From Vermamoeba vermiformis (Eukaryota; Tubulinea; Echinamoebida), in contig JBEWZL010000166.1 of the NCBI GenBank assembly GCA_045837725.1, positions 248,001 through 312,000 of the forward strand: DNA of 64,000 bases, written 5' to 3'. Shown here one piece after another: positions 13,166 to 27,932 of this stretch; position 1 is the stretch's first letter; each line of letters opens with the position of its first letter. A model generated the notes under the pieces. That model saw only the letters and a list, made by a program, of their open reading frames with translations. It did no database searches and was not told the DNA's origin. Made by a program: the position numbers and the translations under genes.

Positions 13166-14450
13166 ATGGCTCGGCCAGATAGATTTACGAGCACTGGCGA
13201 GCTGATTAAATACACGTATAATGAAGAGATCGTGCCCGAGCATAATGTGCTGCAGTTAACGCCACCCGAGCACTACCAATCCGCAATTCCCAGCTTCAGC
13301 AATTTATTTTCAATCCCAATCGATTTTATTACTAAATATGTGCGAGATAAAAATGAAGCACGACTATTGTTACACATATCACGCCTTGGACAGCAACTGG
13401 ATGTGGTTGTTAAATTATACATCGTCGAATTACAACAAGCAGAGGTATCAACACGACAACAGCACCTTCAATAGTACTATACTAATATTTACTGCCACTA
13501 GCTGCTAGATCGTGCTACCACATCGATCAACTTCTCCTCGCAGCCACTCATCACATCCATCACGCCCACACTCGCACAAGCAGCAGCACAACACTTGCAC
13601 AACCTCACTGTACTCTCGCAGACACTCGCCGCAGTAGCGTACATCGCTCGCACGTGCAGCAGAGGCAGTCGATCAATATCGCGCGGCACATCAAACTGTC
13701 GCGAATGAACTGTGCGTGCTGGAGGAGATTGAGGGCTTGAAGGGCCTGGCGTCAGTGAAGAGTGCTGTGGCTAAGGCGGAGAGTCTGTTGGCGCAGCGAC
13801 TGGACCTCGCACTGCACAGCACTACACCGCACCGCAGCGTGTGGCCTGAGGGGACGAAGGACTGGTTTGATTTGACGCGCGGTGTGAGTCCCAGTGTCAC
13901 GCTGCAGAGTGTCAAACACGAACCTGCACATGGAAGTGAGCACATGGAAGACAATGAGGACAATATGGAGCACGATGACGACGAGTCCCAGGACCACGAT
14001 GTGAGTCAGAAGCGCAGTGCTGATGAGGGCAGTGAGGAGAGCAGCGCCGAGAATGGTGCCAGTCAGCATGACAGTGCCGAGGAGCACAGTGACAGTGACG
14101 AGCACATCGAGCCCAGCGTGCCGCAAGATGAGCACGAGGGCATGGGACTCTCCACGCAAATGCCAAGCAAGAAAAACAAAGCCTCCACACCCAATCAGCG
14201 CGCCCTCTCTTCGAGTGACGACAAAGCATCACCTGTGACACGTGTCATGTTAGAATCGACACAGCGACGGGTGCGGTGGTCCTCAGACGAGTCCAGTCCG
14301 TCCTCACTGCGCGTGGAGAAAGAAGAAAGTCCCTCGCCGTACAGTCCCATTCACGGCTCACCACGCAGTTCTCCGCACAGTCCTTCGCGTCTGACTCGGC
14401 CCTCGACTGGCAGCAAGCGCGACACATCACAAGACACGTCTGATCAATAA
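13166..14450 (+). CDS. Unrecognised protein with acidic Ser-rich tail
   Basis: Exon 1 is 13166-13444 (MARPDRFTSTGELIKYTYNEE). After a 57-base intron the second exon begins at 13502 (LLDRATTSINFSS). To reach the long open frame ending at 14450, a second intron 13610-13664 (55 bases, GT-AG with an AGAG end) fits the phase; a one-base slip is the alternative. The N-terminal 200 residues look helical; the last 170 are Asp/Glu/Ser-rich and disordered, with SPSPYSPIHGSPRSSPHSPS-type proline-directed phosphosites. RRVRWSSDE near the C-terminus fits an RVxF/W protein-phosphatase-1 docking motif, which is an inference. I do not recognise the family. Confidence 0.6.
14236..14247. repeat. TGACACGTGTCA palindrome, exonic
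   Basis: Perfect 12-mer in the acidic-tail gene; encodes V-T-R-V-M. Confidence 0.95.
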
Positions 14451-14538
14451 CAGCACTCATTGTACATAGCTGTGAATAAATTGTAATTATAGCACATGTT
14501 TATATTTACAAGACCTAATCACACATAACGAGAACTGA

Positions 14539-17500
14539 TCACTCCTCTTCGTTGCTGACCTTCTGTTTCTTGCGCGTCTTGCTCTCTTTGTCCCCGCCCT
14601 TGCGCTTCTTAGTTTTCTTCTCGCCATCGTTCTCCTCTTCAACTGCCTCGAGCTTGTTCTCCATAATTCTGAAGTCTCTTGCTGTACTGCGACGGAACTT
14701 GTCGTAGATCTCCAGCTGATGACGATCGCACAATTTGATCAGCGCGCTTTCAAACTTTTCAATCCAGAAGATGACATTCGGGAAGTGTCTAATCTCGCGC
14801 TCAATTTTAGCTTCAGTTACCTTGCTGTCCGCATACGACGTGATGAAGCTGTGCAATGATTATTAGTGGTGGTACTAGGAGAGCATTAACAACGTACCAA
14901 ATGAGATTGTAGACGACTGGTGTGATAGTCTTGCCCACGAACTCAATCATCTTGCGGTAGTCCTCTGCAGGTTCTTCTTCGCTTTCATTGTACTGCACCA
15001 GAAATGTTAGTTAGCCGTACAGCTAGGGCTGATGTGTTTAGCGTACCCTAATCGTGAACAAGTGCAACAGCTTGTAGAACTGCATGATTAGCTTGCCCAC
15101 TGCTTCGTGATTGGGCGGTGACAGTCGAGCACGCAGCAGCGGTGAGAGCACATTGCACATTGCGCGCACTCGTTTGTAAATGACATTGCGTGCATCATCT
15201 TCTGTCTTTTGTTTGGGCAGATTGAGGAACAACACTTCAATCTGCTCTAGTTGTGCGGAGAGCTGTTGAATCAACAACGAAGTGATCTGTGGCTCACTCT
15301 TCGCATTGATCACGCGGTATTTGAGCACGACTTGCACAGGCTCTTCTTCTTTTGTGTCATCTTTGGGCAGTGTTTCATTGTCTTTGAGCAGTTTGAGAAT
15401 GTCTTTAGCGAATGCGATCATCTGTCTCGTGTTAGCGACGAGGCTAAGCAATACATTGAACTCACAGTATCGAGTCCACCATCAGTTTTGAATGCGAGAG
15501 TGAAGAAGCACAGCACGAGTGTCTTGGACACGTTGATTGACAGATCATTCTTGACGTTCAAGAGCGGATTGATCCACTCGATGTGCTGTTCAAGCAATTC
15601 TAATAGCACAGTTAATGGTTGATTCATAGCTCAAAACAAGTGACGTACTGTCTAAGCTGATCGCTCCTTTCTTCTTGGCACTGTAGTACTCGGCAATGAT
15701 CATCAAGCATTCGAGCAGCACTTCAGCCTCTTTGTAGCGCGAGGACTCGACGGCGTCGTTGATTAAATTCTAAAATGATTAGTGTGAATACAGTGGTGCA
15801 TAAGCGAACTCACTTGCAGCACTGTGATCTGCACATTGATGCGGGCATTGATGTCACCCTTGGGGAGTTCTTCGGTCGAGTGTTTCTAATACGACACATG
15901 TCAGAGAGTGAACACAATCTATCGGCTTAATACATACAGTAGCGCTCTCGAACAGTTTGACCATCTTCGATCCCTCACTAATGCGCGATGAGGCATATTT
16001 GACGCAAGCTTCAAAGCATTCAAGTGCCAATGTCTTGGCCTTTTCCTTGTCCTTGTCCTTCGCCTTGTCTCGGTTCATAATCAACTCTTTGAACACAAAA
16101 CCACTGACTTTGGTGCTGAAATTGATGTGCTGATTGAGCGTTGTCTCTTCTTCTTCGGTAGCATTCGTCATCTACAACAATAATAATTAGCACATTATGA
16201 CGTGAGACTGATGCATTTGCTTCTTTGATAAAGGCCAAACAAGACTGCAAGATGAACTCCTTGAATGCCAAGTTCTTGCGAATGTCTTTGTCTTGTCCGT
16301 TGGTGTTCTCATCAACCTCCATCTCATCTTCATTGGCCGTGTAAAAGATCTTCATGCACTCGAATATCGCACTGGCTCAATTAGTATTGATAGACGTACT
16401 AGTATATGAGCACCTACCCCATGCCCAGCAGCGAAGGTCGTGTGAGAACGCTTTTGACTTTCTTTTCAAACGGCTTGCCTTTTTTGCCTTTTTGTTTGTT
16501 CTCTTTCTGATTTTCGTTTGCATCAACGATACCCTTTTTAATCATTTGTATCAGACCAAATGATTGGGCAATCAGTCGATAATATTCTTCGTGCGATTCG
16601 CCTCTATTCATCAGTGCCAAGTACTCAATCATCGACTCGAGTGTTCCAATGAGCAAGACCGGCAAGTTCGTTATTGAACACACCGCTCGCTGTGTCGAGA
16701 TCATACGTGGCCGATTTGTCCTGTCAAGTTGTTAGCAGACTTAATCTGACGTAAGATGACATTTACCAGTTCGAATTCTTCCGGATCAGGATTGTTACTC
16801 AGCAGTCGCGAAATGATGTTCTCCATCAGTTGTTTTGCCATTTCTGCTGTCTCGCTGGGCTGTGCATCTGATTTACATCGGTAAGTCAATCGTACTTTGA
16901 AGCTGAACAACGGACTTACCCTCTTGCTTGAAATGATTGACGATACACTTCTGGAAGCAGTACAACAGTTTGTCGAGTGGTTCTTGCAATTGCACTGCTG
17001 AGGGTTCGTTCTTGTCCGCAGCTTTGAGAATACATTCGTCGAATTTGAGCGGCCTCACTGATGCTTCTTCATCAGCGTTGTAATAACGTTGCAATTGTGA
17101 CATCAATAACTCGAAGATCATATCGTGCAACGAGACATTGCTTCTAAATATCTCGAATAGACCCGTGTAGAGCTTGTCTCTGATCTCACTTTGTTGAGTC
17201 AAACAGCGTCGCAAGAAGCCTTAAAAGAACGTTTAACGGAGAATAATATACTCGCGGACGTACCTAATATTTCTCCACCAAGATCGTTATTCGATGCCAC
17301 TTGCGAAGAACCCTTTGATGTTTTCAACTTCTTCAACAGCTGCAAGAAGCCGGTGACAGCTGTGATACGCGAGTTGATTTCTCGGTTGAAGATAGCCTTT
17401 CTCAAGACCAAAATTAATCGGTCAAGGAACTGATTGTTCAGTGCGACCAAAGGCCAAATAGCGTTGATGTATGCCGAGGCCAACGAAGGAGACAATGAAT

Positions 17501-19595
17501 CAAAGTAGTCCAGAGTGTCTTTGATCTAAATGGTTGTCAGCTCATTCTTTGTGCAGTGACAGTCCCTACCTTGTTCGAGTGGTCCAGCAGATTGTGCGTA
17601 CATTCACTGACAACAGAGGCAAGCAACTTCAAGTACATCAGCGGATTGTGCTCGTTAGAAATCACCCGTGAAAATATTTGGTCCAATATCTCGGGTCTGA
17701 CGCCCTCGTGAATTTTGAAGCACGCCAAGAGCGCTTTGATGCCCAAATCAATTGCACTTTTGTGCGGCTTATCGTGATCTGTCGACACATTAGCGAGGAT
17801 ATCTAAACTCGATCATTGACATACCACCAGCCTTTGATAGAGGTAAGTCCATCAATGCGAGGCCCAATTGCAGTGCTCCCTTTGTTACAATTAGTACTTA
17901 GTGAAGATGTTATATAGGCAGGTACCTTGACAGTTGCATCCCAACCGTTTTCAGAATTCTTAATTGCACTCAACAGTGAGGGTGCGATGATAGCCTTTGA
18001 GGACTTTTGTTGCATGGCGTCGTTTTGTTCAAAATCTGGCAAGGCATTAACGCATACTCACGTACTGACAATAATTACCTTTAAACCAAGCAATTTCTTT
18101 CATTGCAGAATCGCCTTTGAAGGAGTTCACAATCGAAGCGCGCAACAAATCAAATATTTGCTGCTCGAATTTTGTGTTCGATTGACCTTTGCCAATGGCC
18201 AAGAGCAATGCGACAGCAAAAGGTGAGAACCGAGTTCGTTCATTTTTGAACAGCTTCAACATCTCCACACCCAACGTCTGGACTCGGGTCAGTAACACAG
18301 CTACAGCGATGTGTTTCACGTACCGAGTCTCTCTTGATGGCCAAGTCAATGTGAACCATAACAGTGCCTTCAACATGGCGCAGCTGCTCTGGTGAATAGT
18401 TTCGAATGCTGATTTTCTCTCTTTGACTAAACCAAGGGTCAATGTCTTATCATTGTGTCCGTATTGTTGACATACCTCTCTTGCAAGTCATCTTGACGAC
18501 ACTTCTCGTCCAAATTGTCAAACAATCTTACGATACCTTGAATAATTCGAGCACGCATGCCTTTAGACGACAGCATCAGTAGTTGATATACAATGGGCGG
18601 GATTTCGTTCAACTCTGTCTTTTTCAATTGCCTGGAAAGAAATTGTTAGCTAGCGCGGTGTGCCGAAGTCCGATCCGGTACGCACCTCAAAATCTTCTTA
18701 ATAACAGTTTTGAGCTGTTCACCCTCTTCTAACGGCATTTCTTTGATGCTGCCAATTAAATTTGACAAAATATTCTCGTGCCAGTCATATCGCCCGCACA
18801 TTTTGCTAATGGCATCTGTCACATATTCATTGCCAGATTTGCTGAAGTTATCTAAGGGCAAATTAGAACACAACGAGTAATGATTAGCGTCTCATTACCA
18901 TCGACGACCAAGTCAGCTTTGTTGATCAAATTGAACAGTTTAGGCAACAATCCAAACACAACTCCATCGTGTAGCTCGGGCTCATCAAAGGCCATGAATA
19001 CTTCTGAGACAAAGTACGGCAGCAATGGCTCGGGGAATGCATCGAACTGAGGCAACAGTTAGCACGCAATGACATTAGGTAACGTCACGTACTTCTCCTA
19101 ACAAGGCCGTTACACACGCCTGTCCGTCCTTGTCTTGTAACTTGCCGCTGTTTAACATATCGATCATCACTTTACATCGCGCGAGCTTTCGATACTCGTT
19201 GTTCTCTTCTGCGGCCAAAAACGCTAAAATTTGTTCCGGACCTGGATCCTACCGATCAGAAATACTGCAATATTCCTTCTTCTAGAATATTACTAACCTT
19301 TATTCTGTAGTCTTAAATATTCTTCTTTGCGCGCTTCATCTTGTAATTCAGAGATTTTCGAATTAACTTCGCTAACGAGCTCCTCCGCATTAATATTTTT
19401 TGTCTCTGTAAATATTATTAGCAATATGTCGTATTTAAATGTTTGATATAAATAGAATTTTTCGCGATTATTCTTTTCGAGTAAAGGATCGGATCCCGCC
19501 AAAATAATTGACCTGTCCTTTTAACTAATACACTTACGTGTCTTTCCTAATTTTCCGGATGTAATTTTTAATGCAGTGTCCTTAGTGCGCACCAT
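14539..19595 (-). CDS. FANCI: Fanconi anaemia protein FANCI
   Basis: I resolve 23 exons from 19595 to 14539, about 1,309 residues against 1,328 in human. Homology is clear in IPPIVYQLLMLSSKG, LRHVEGTVMVHIDLAIK, RFSPFAVALLLAIGK, FDLLRASIVNSFKG, LVLRKAIFNREI, LRRCLTQQSEIRDKLY, FELDKSATYDLDTASGVFNN, NLIWCFITSYADSK and RSTARDFRIMENKLE, and in the basic C-terminal tail (KKTKKRKGGDKES). FANCI pairs with FANCD2 as the DNA clamp of crosslink repair and is monoubiquitinated; a lysine in the NSFKG stretch lies in the region of the human site. Exon lengths sum to one base more than a whole number of codons: the frame slips in exon 16720-16418, near 16669, straight after the conserved SGVFNN. No TGACACGTGTCA copies occur in this 5-kb gene. 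Confidence 0.92.
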
Positions 19596-19729
19596 CCTTG
19601 TGTTCTCGCTCGACGATCGTTTAAACAAAATGACACCCAAGAAATTCTGAGAATTGGGAGGTTTGTCTCCGTCGGATTACGGCGGTTTGGGAATAAATAT
19701 TGGTTTATATATTACAAAAATAACAAAAT

Positions 19730-21003
19730 TCAATCGCTAGGACTGATAATAGGGGAAGTAGGGTAAGGGGAGTGAGGTACGTCCACGGCACGTGCTTGCT
19801 GCTGTTGCTGAATAATGTAGTGGTCGTATTTAAGGAGTGGATGTCGTGCTTTGGATCTATGTTGTGGCAGCTTGGTAATCAGTGTGATAATAAAGAATAT
19901 CGGCGATATTTCAACGACGAAGTAGAACGGCGCTACAAACACCCATTCGTACGTCCAACCGCGGAGGTGACCGGGCCAGAATGGATTGACCACCGCACGA
20001 ATAACAAAACTCGTCACTACTATCACTGTAGTCCATAGAATTTGTTTAATGCGATGCAGTTTGATGCGTGCAGCTCCACCGATCGTGTTCTGTTGAAAAC
20101 TTCGGTACCAGAGGATACCATAGACAATGAAGAATATAATGGCACCCACGTACAAGCCACTCAAGAAGTTCGGTTGAATGAGCGAGTAGTACTGTTGTTG
20201 TTGTATTTCGTGTGAATAAGGCTGAATGTCTAAATAGATCCTCTTACCTTGTTCTCAACGGCGCACAATATCAATAGCCCGCCTTCGAGCAAGTACATCA
20301 CTAAATTGATGAAAATCACCGCCTGAATGCCAAGTTAATAATTGGGGCAATGAGATCTACCGACGATTTTACCCTGAAATGCGATCTGCGTGAGTCGAAA
20401 ACCTGAAGATCATTTACTTGGGAATGTGATTGCAATTTAGAGTATTGATCGGCCCACCACCATATTAAAGTGCTTTAGAATAGACTAATTAATAACCGAA
20501 TTGGAATTACAATGTTCGGGAGAGATATTTTACCTGTATGTGGACAATAATAAAAGTGCGGGCAGAGTCCATACTGCAATATTAATATTAGAAAAATACT
20601 AGTTCGGCATCGTTAGAATGGTAAATAATTAAAATTGAGATCACACGCGATCGAATCAAGTTGTAATGAATATTTACCGATATAAAATAGCACATTATTC
20701 AATGTTGTGCCTCCCGAGGACCATTCTGGTCGTAAGAACCAAAATACACAGCGTACTAAAGAAAAATAATTAATTTAATTCTATTCTTCTTTAACTCGTT
20801 GAATAAGCCGAGTTAAAGTACGTACCGCCCGTCAAAACAAATAATAGACAATAGAAAACTTTTTGGCGTTTTCGTAACGACATTGGTTCACGAAAACAGA
20901 TCAGAGTCACGGCGACGCCACAAGTCAAGCATAGCAAACCATAGAGTGACCCAAGAACGTAACAAGAGACGTACTTGCTGTAATTTACATCAAAGTCAGA
21001 CAT
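19730..21003 (-). CDS. THH1/TOM1/TOM3-like seven-TM protein
   Basis: Exons 21003-20826, 20755-20678, 20573-20534, 20472-20361, 20322-20248, 20191-19730 give 314 residues with about seven hydrophobic helices: VLGSLYGLLCLTCGVAVTLI, VFYCLLFVLTG, LPALLLLSTYSTLIWWWADQ, AVIFINLVMYLLEGGL, LYVGAIIFFIVYGILW, ILWTTVIVVTSFVIRAVVNP and VFVAPFYFVVEISPIFFII. The order resembles the plant THH1/TOM1/TOM3 and animal GPR137 superfamily, in which the third helix carries a TTY..WAE-like stretch (here STYSTLIWWWAD). Members sit in vacuolar or lysosomal membranes. The tail is Gln/Pro-rich. Exon 3 is only 40 bases and is read in a different frame from the longest open frame there. Assignment rests on topology and short motifs. 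Confidence 0.6.
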
Positions 21004-21533
21004 GCTCGGTGTTCTCTCGATCTGTCAAGCTCGCGAATAAAATTGTTGGTCGCGCACGAGAGCGTGCACAGGACGCCATGCTCACTGCCCAGGCAAGTCT
21101 CAATTACAATTAACTTATCGCTACGCATCCTTTCTGTTCAGTGAAACAACAATATGGCACGCAGTACAGTAGCGATAATATTTCATCAATCCAATGAGTT
21201 ATCGGAGGCCTCCGCTGACGCGAGGACTACTACATCATGAAAGTACAATGACTTATCGATAGATAAATAAAAGAAAAGTCCAAGACAAAGTCAGTTTAAA
21301 AACTGGCGGCGTGCACAACCTGACTTTCCTTTTATAGATCCGAGGTGGGTTCACAAATTGTCAGGGCCCTGGACAAAACGGCTTGACGAAAAAGATGGCG
21401 AAGTTTTTATTTATAATTTCCTCTCAACAACAACACCACACCTCACCACCTTCCACCACGAGGAAAAACCGATCAGTTACCAAAATTGATCCCCCATCGG
21501 AGTTAATACGTTATCGAAAATAGAAATTTTACA
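21004..21533. other. Bidirectional promoter region, no gene seen
   Basis: 530 bases between divergent starts. I see no convincing open frame or RNA gene. Two purine-rich blocks (near 21270-21310 and 21400) are probably leader or promoter sequence. Confidence 0.6.
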
Positions 21534-23501
21534 ATGCAAGCTACAGAAACAATGCAACATGCAATACCCATCTTTCAAGGAAAGACTATTATAATTCCAG
21601 AGGTAATACGCACGGACCAGGCAGTTTTAAATTTAAACCCGATTTTATCGCATCTGCATAATTTTATTGAATAAAAGTCTAAATAAAATTTATCGCAGCA
21701 TGAAGAAGCTATTCCAACTGCATGGACTCAGGATCAAATCATTAAGCTCATAGAGTTTACCAAAACGAAGAGGCCGGACTGGAATTATGTTGCAAATGCT
21801 GTGGGAGGCAAATCCGCAGAGGTTCGTTAGAACGTAAATAGCCTCCAAATTGATTCTAATGGTATGATTTAGGATTGCAAGTCTTGGTACGAATTTGTCC
21901 GGGTGCTCCATAAGCACGATTGGGAGAAAGTTAAGTCCCCAGAAGAGAGCCTAGAGTCGTCTGGCAGCGAATCTCCGAAGCACCAGACTTCGGATAAGAG
22001 CCAGCCTCTTGGTAAGCACCAATTTATCAGGGATACATCATACAATCTTATTTTATCTTGATATATTTATTCATAAGTTTAAATTTTTAACCTGAACTCA
22101 GTGTTTTACTTGAATATCCCGCGGAACTAATCGCTTTATTACTGTCCTATTAATGCCCGCGTGTTGCATATAGCACATCGATACGTTTTACTAATCTTTA
22201 CGTTCTTTGGCATTGTTTCGGAGCGGCTAGCGATACACTCCATACTAACTTGCTTCTTAGACGACGACATGAGCTCCGACGATGAAGACGACGAGGAAAA
22301 GAAGAAGAGACGCTATAGGCGCAAGGCCACGCAGGTACGTGTTCGTTGTGTGCTAAATGCCAATCTTTGCAATCTTTCTTTCAAAATCTGATCGGAACTT
22401 CCTCCCGCAGATCGAGCGCTTGTACAAATGCCAAGAAAAGAACTGCAACCGCTCGTATGGTACTGAAGGTGCTTTGAAGATGCACTTGAAGCTTAAGCAC
22501 GCCGGAGTCCGTTACAAGTACGATCTTACGTAGTAATTAAATTTACCCGAGCGTTACTAATCCCTGAAAATACAGCTCGGCCTATCAAATGAAGGCTCGT
22601 CAGCATTCTTCCCTTCCTCAGGATGAACCTTCCATTGGTAAGCACTATTTTTAGCTAAATTACGTTGCATCCAACCGCTATCGCAGCTAAAAATTTAAAT
22701 TTATATCATTTAAATGCCATACACTAACCTAGTACTATAAAGCCCCCACTCCTACGGCTGCGCCAGTGCTCACTGTGCCAATCCCTCAACCAATCCCTCA
22801 GGCTGCATCCCAAGCCTCTTTGCCGACGTTTCAAAACTACATCTTCCCGCACAACTACGTCAAAGTCGGTCAACAAGGCATGCCTACGACTGCTGTGTAC
22901 GCCATTCCCGACGTCAAGTCTCAGGCGATGATGCAGATCCCAACCTACGCGCCCACGATGATCTCATTCCCTCCTACGCAAAGTAAGTGATATACGCTGT
23001 TGGTGTGTATTGTTTTGTGCACCGAATCCCGTGAGATTACGGTGTGATCGGAGACAGTTCCGAGGACAAGTCAGCGCGTGCACAACAAAAGTACTGACCG
23101 AGATCTAATTCGTTGTAGTGACTCGCCCTGCCTCCTTCGTGGAGTACTTGCCGCAACCACCTCCTGCTAAGCGCGCTAAGCTCGATGAAGGCGGCGACAA
23201 GACGAGTGAAGTCGCCAAAGCCTTGCTCGACATCACGCAACAGAACGCAGACCCCGCCAAGGCCACCGACGCCTCGCTGACGCTGCCAAAGATCCAAGAC
23301 TTGTTGTCTTCAGGACCGCAATCGCATCCACAACTGATAATGGCCGGGAACATGCCCGCCGCTTTGCACAAAGACGCTATGATGGACATGAGCAAGCTCT
23401 CGTCCCCTCAATCGTACTTACCGAGCTTTGGTGCTCATCCGTATCTCATGTATCAAGTGCCTAATATGGAAATTTATCGCCAAGTCGAGAACCAAAAGTA
23501 G
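21534..23501 (+). CDS. SANT/Myb plus C2H2 zinc-finger transcription factor
   Basis: Exons 21534-21602, 21699-21821, 21873-22011, 22261-22334, 22411-22517, 22576-22637, 22743-22982, 23119-23501 give 398 residues. Residues about 25-85 form a SANT/Myb-like helix set (TAWTQDQIIKLIEFTKTKRP, WNYVANAVGGKS, CKSWYEFVRVLHKHDW). An acidic/basic hinge (DDDMSSDDEDDEEKKKRRYR) leads to a C2H2 finger, LYKCQEKNCNRSYGTEGALK...H..LKH. The rest is Pro/Gln-rich with a basic patch PPAKRAKLDE, suggesting a nuclear activator or repressor. The SANT-finger pairing resembles poorly studied transcription factors of amoebae and fungi; the exact family is unknown. Confidence 0.75.
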
Positions 23502-23950
23502 CTGGATTCTTGACCGCGTGTTGTGCTAATTATTTGTAAATAACTCGTTTAACTGTAAAATATAATAGGAAACTAATAAAGTGTTATATACTAGCGATTA
23601 TAAATTGCACATAACTGCATATTCCTTAAATTGGCGTAGAACATTCGAAGTAAAATGCCAGTGCACACTTAATTCATTAATGCTGTCGCACAATAAATTA
23701 ACACGTGCGCGGAGTATTGGAATTTGTAGGCGAAGGTTCTCACTTGCTCTAAAAGGCTAGACCATGTTAGGCTTACAATCAGTTTATTGGCAAGCGACAA
23801 GTATTAAATACAACAGCCCCATTCAACCTCTACTTCTCTTGAAAATAGTAGTAGTCAAATGGAACGATTAAGAGTGAAAATAATAATGAAAACAAGACAG
23901 TATTTATAAATAGTGTTGGGTGAGTGCAGCACTGATCGGACGACTAGTTC
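23502..23950. other. Gene-free convergent spacer
   Basis: 449 bases holding the 3' ends of two convergent genes; an AATAAA lies at about 23575. Nothing else seen. Confidence 0.6.
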
Positions 23951-25029
23951 TTATTTAGTGCTGTCGTTAGCAGTCAAGTTTTGAATCAGTTCAGCTAAGG
24001 GCTCCAACTCCTTCTTGTCCACGAGGTTGAACTCGCAGATGAAGTAATAATAGTGCTTGAAACACGTGTTCAAGTGAGGCTCTTCACCGAGACTAACAAT
24101 TTTGTTGAAGTGGCTGTAATAAATGTGGGCGTAGATTCTGAATAATCGCTTGAAGATAGTCTTCACCACCATTTGGAAGTTCTTAGGGAATGGGACCTCT
24201 GTCATAATTAGGCGTAAGTAAGCTGTCGAGCGGACTAACGGTTGCTTGATCTGACATACCAACGCGTGAGGGGAAAACAGTTTCGTCATCGAGCTTGCTT
24301 TGTACCCACGTCATAAGATAGTCGACGTATTCAGGCGCTGAGCACTTAATTGGCTTCTTTATGCTTTCTCCATCTGCCCAAAGGTACTCGTACCTGAAAA
24401 CAGGATAAGAAACAACGAACGCATCAATGCATATAATGATTAGTGCCACAAAGTACAATTTTAGGTGCTCAAGTCACGTGTTAAACTCTGCCAAAAAGAA
24501 AACTTTGGCGCATCTCGGTTGGAAATTTCATGACTTTACGATTATCTTGATGGAGAACAGCGCCACCACCCGAATAAATTTAATTCGTTTTATCAGCGGC
24601 AGTATTTTGAATATTAAAGATATTTGACAAAAGAAGTTAAAAATTAAATAATAATTGAAGATTTTCGAATTACGGGCAGAGAAGCAATAATATTTTAAAG
24701 CACTTACTTAGGACCAGCACACATAACAGAGCACGATTGTGGGGTGCAGAACTCTGTAATGCTTCCATAAAGAAGGTTGATTTGGTTAAAAAAGTCAACA
24801 GCTACGAGCATTGAGTTAGAAAAATAATAAAATTGGTAGTATTATTTTTCTTACTATTAACAGCTAACCATTCATTCATATCTTCGCGCTCCGGCAATTT
24901 AACAGCCAATTTTAGATTTCCACTTCCCAACGTTGCCTTGGCGTATTTGTGCAGCTCATATCGCTTAGTGCCTTTGTTGATATTTTTCTTAGGCTTGAAT
25001 GTTTTGTTTTTGTCACCACTACGCTTCAT
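23951..25029 (-). CDS. MOB1: MOB1 kinase activator
   Basis: Exons 25029-24855, 24801-24708, 24393-24260, 24198-23951 give 216 residues, the standard MOB1 length. Near-perfect family blocks: [91 protein letters not shown] and [20 protein letters not shown]. The zinc ligands (two Cys and two His) and the acidic surface that binds NDR/LATS kinases are in place. MOB1 activates NDR/LATS kinases in the Hippo/mitotic-exit pathway. The second intron is long for this region (314 bases, 24394-24707) and contains no open frame. Confidence 0.96.
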
Positions 25030-25325
25030 TGTTAGTTCGTTTAAAATAGAATTAAAAATGGTTGGTTTGAATCCGATCAAAAAAAAGCTCTGGCAGATAT
25101 TAAATGAACTATATTAAAGAGACATCTACATACAAAAATTTGCCCAACATTGTTGCCTCTTATTGTCACCGGTGACTGCAATAATAAACGGAAATTGAGG
25201 TGATTTATTTGTCATATTATTTTCTGTCAGGGCAATAGACAGGTGGATAGCACGGGGCCGTTTTATTATTGTTTATCCACACGAGCACATAACAATATTG
25301 TATAACGGACGCTGTTGGAGCTTAA

Positions 25326-27392
<2,067 letters not shown>

Positions 27393-27932
27393 CCAAGCAC
27401 TCAAAAAACAGAAAACAGTTGTAAATAATAACACTACGAATAATACGAATAAGACCAGTACGAGTGAAGTAAAGCACACTGAGGAGATCAACAATGCCAA
27501 TCAAGAAGATGTTGAGATGAGTACAGAAGTCACTAATGAGCCAAACAATACAACGGCGATTAATAAGAAGAAGAAAAAGAAGAAAAAGAAGAAGACAGTT
27601 AAGAAATCGATCGTTTAGGAAATTTCAAAACACATGTACCAAAGAAAAATAAAAATCTGAACCGAATATCCCTGTTAATCGCCACTCACATGCCGTGCAC
27701 AACAAACCGCCCAACTGCGTGATAAATCTGATTCAGTATACATCTTTGGTGCGTAACCCGCCATTTTAGTAGAATTCTATTTAAAGATCTTGTTGCGGCA
27801 TCACAATTTATTTATCAATATTTTATTTGATGTCTTAAATATTTTATTTGAATTTTATATAAGACTTCGCTAATAGAGTTACGTTTAGATAATTATTTGG
27901 TAATTTATTTTAATTAATTACTATTTTTAGCG
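27393..27932. other. Spacer with Asn/Lys-rich alternative tail of NSUN5
   Basis: Up to 27618 an open frame in the +1 register encodes acidic and Asn-rich sequence ending in ten lysines, typical of a nucleolar protein tail. The rest is AT-rich spacer with an AATAAA near 27650. Confidence 0.45.

Noticed and set aside
18047-18442. 131-codon frame beginning near 18442 inside FANCI
   Set aside because: Its first part is in the wrong register; the correct splice gives EQLRHVEGTVMVHIDLAIK, which matches FANCI.
19293-19502. Frame starting MAGSDPLLEKNNREK as a FANCI start
   Set aside because: The bases 19406-19537 act as an intron; joining the exon at 19595-19538 keeps frame and gives a proper start.
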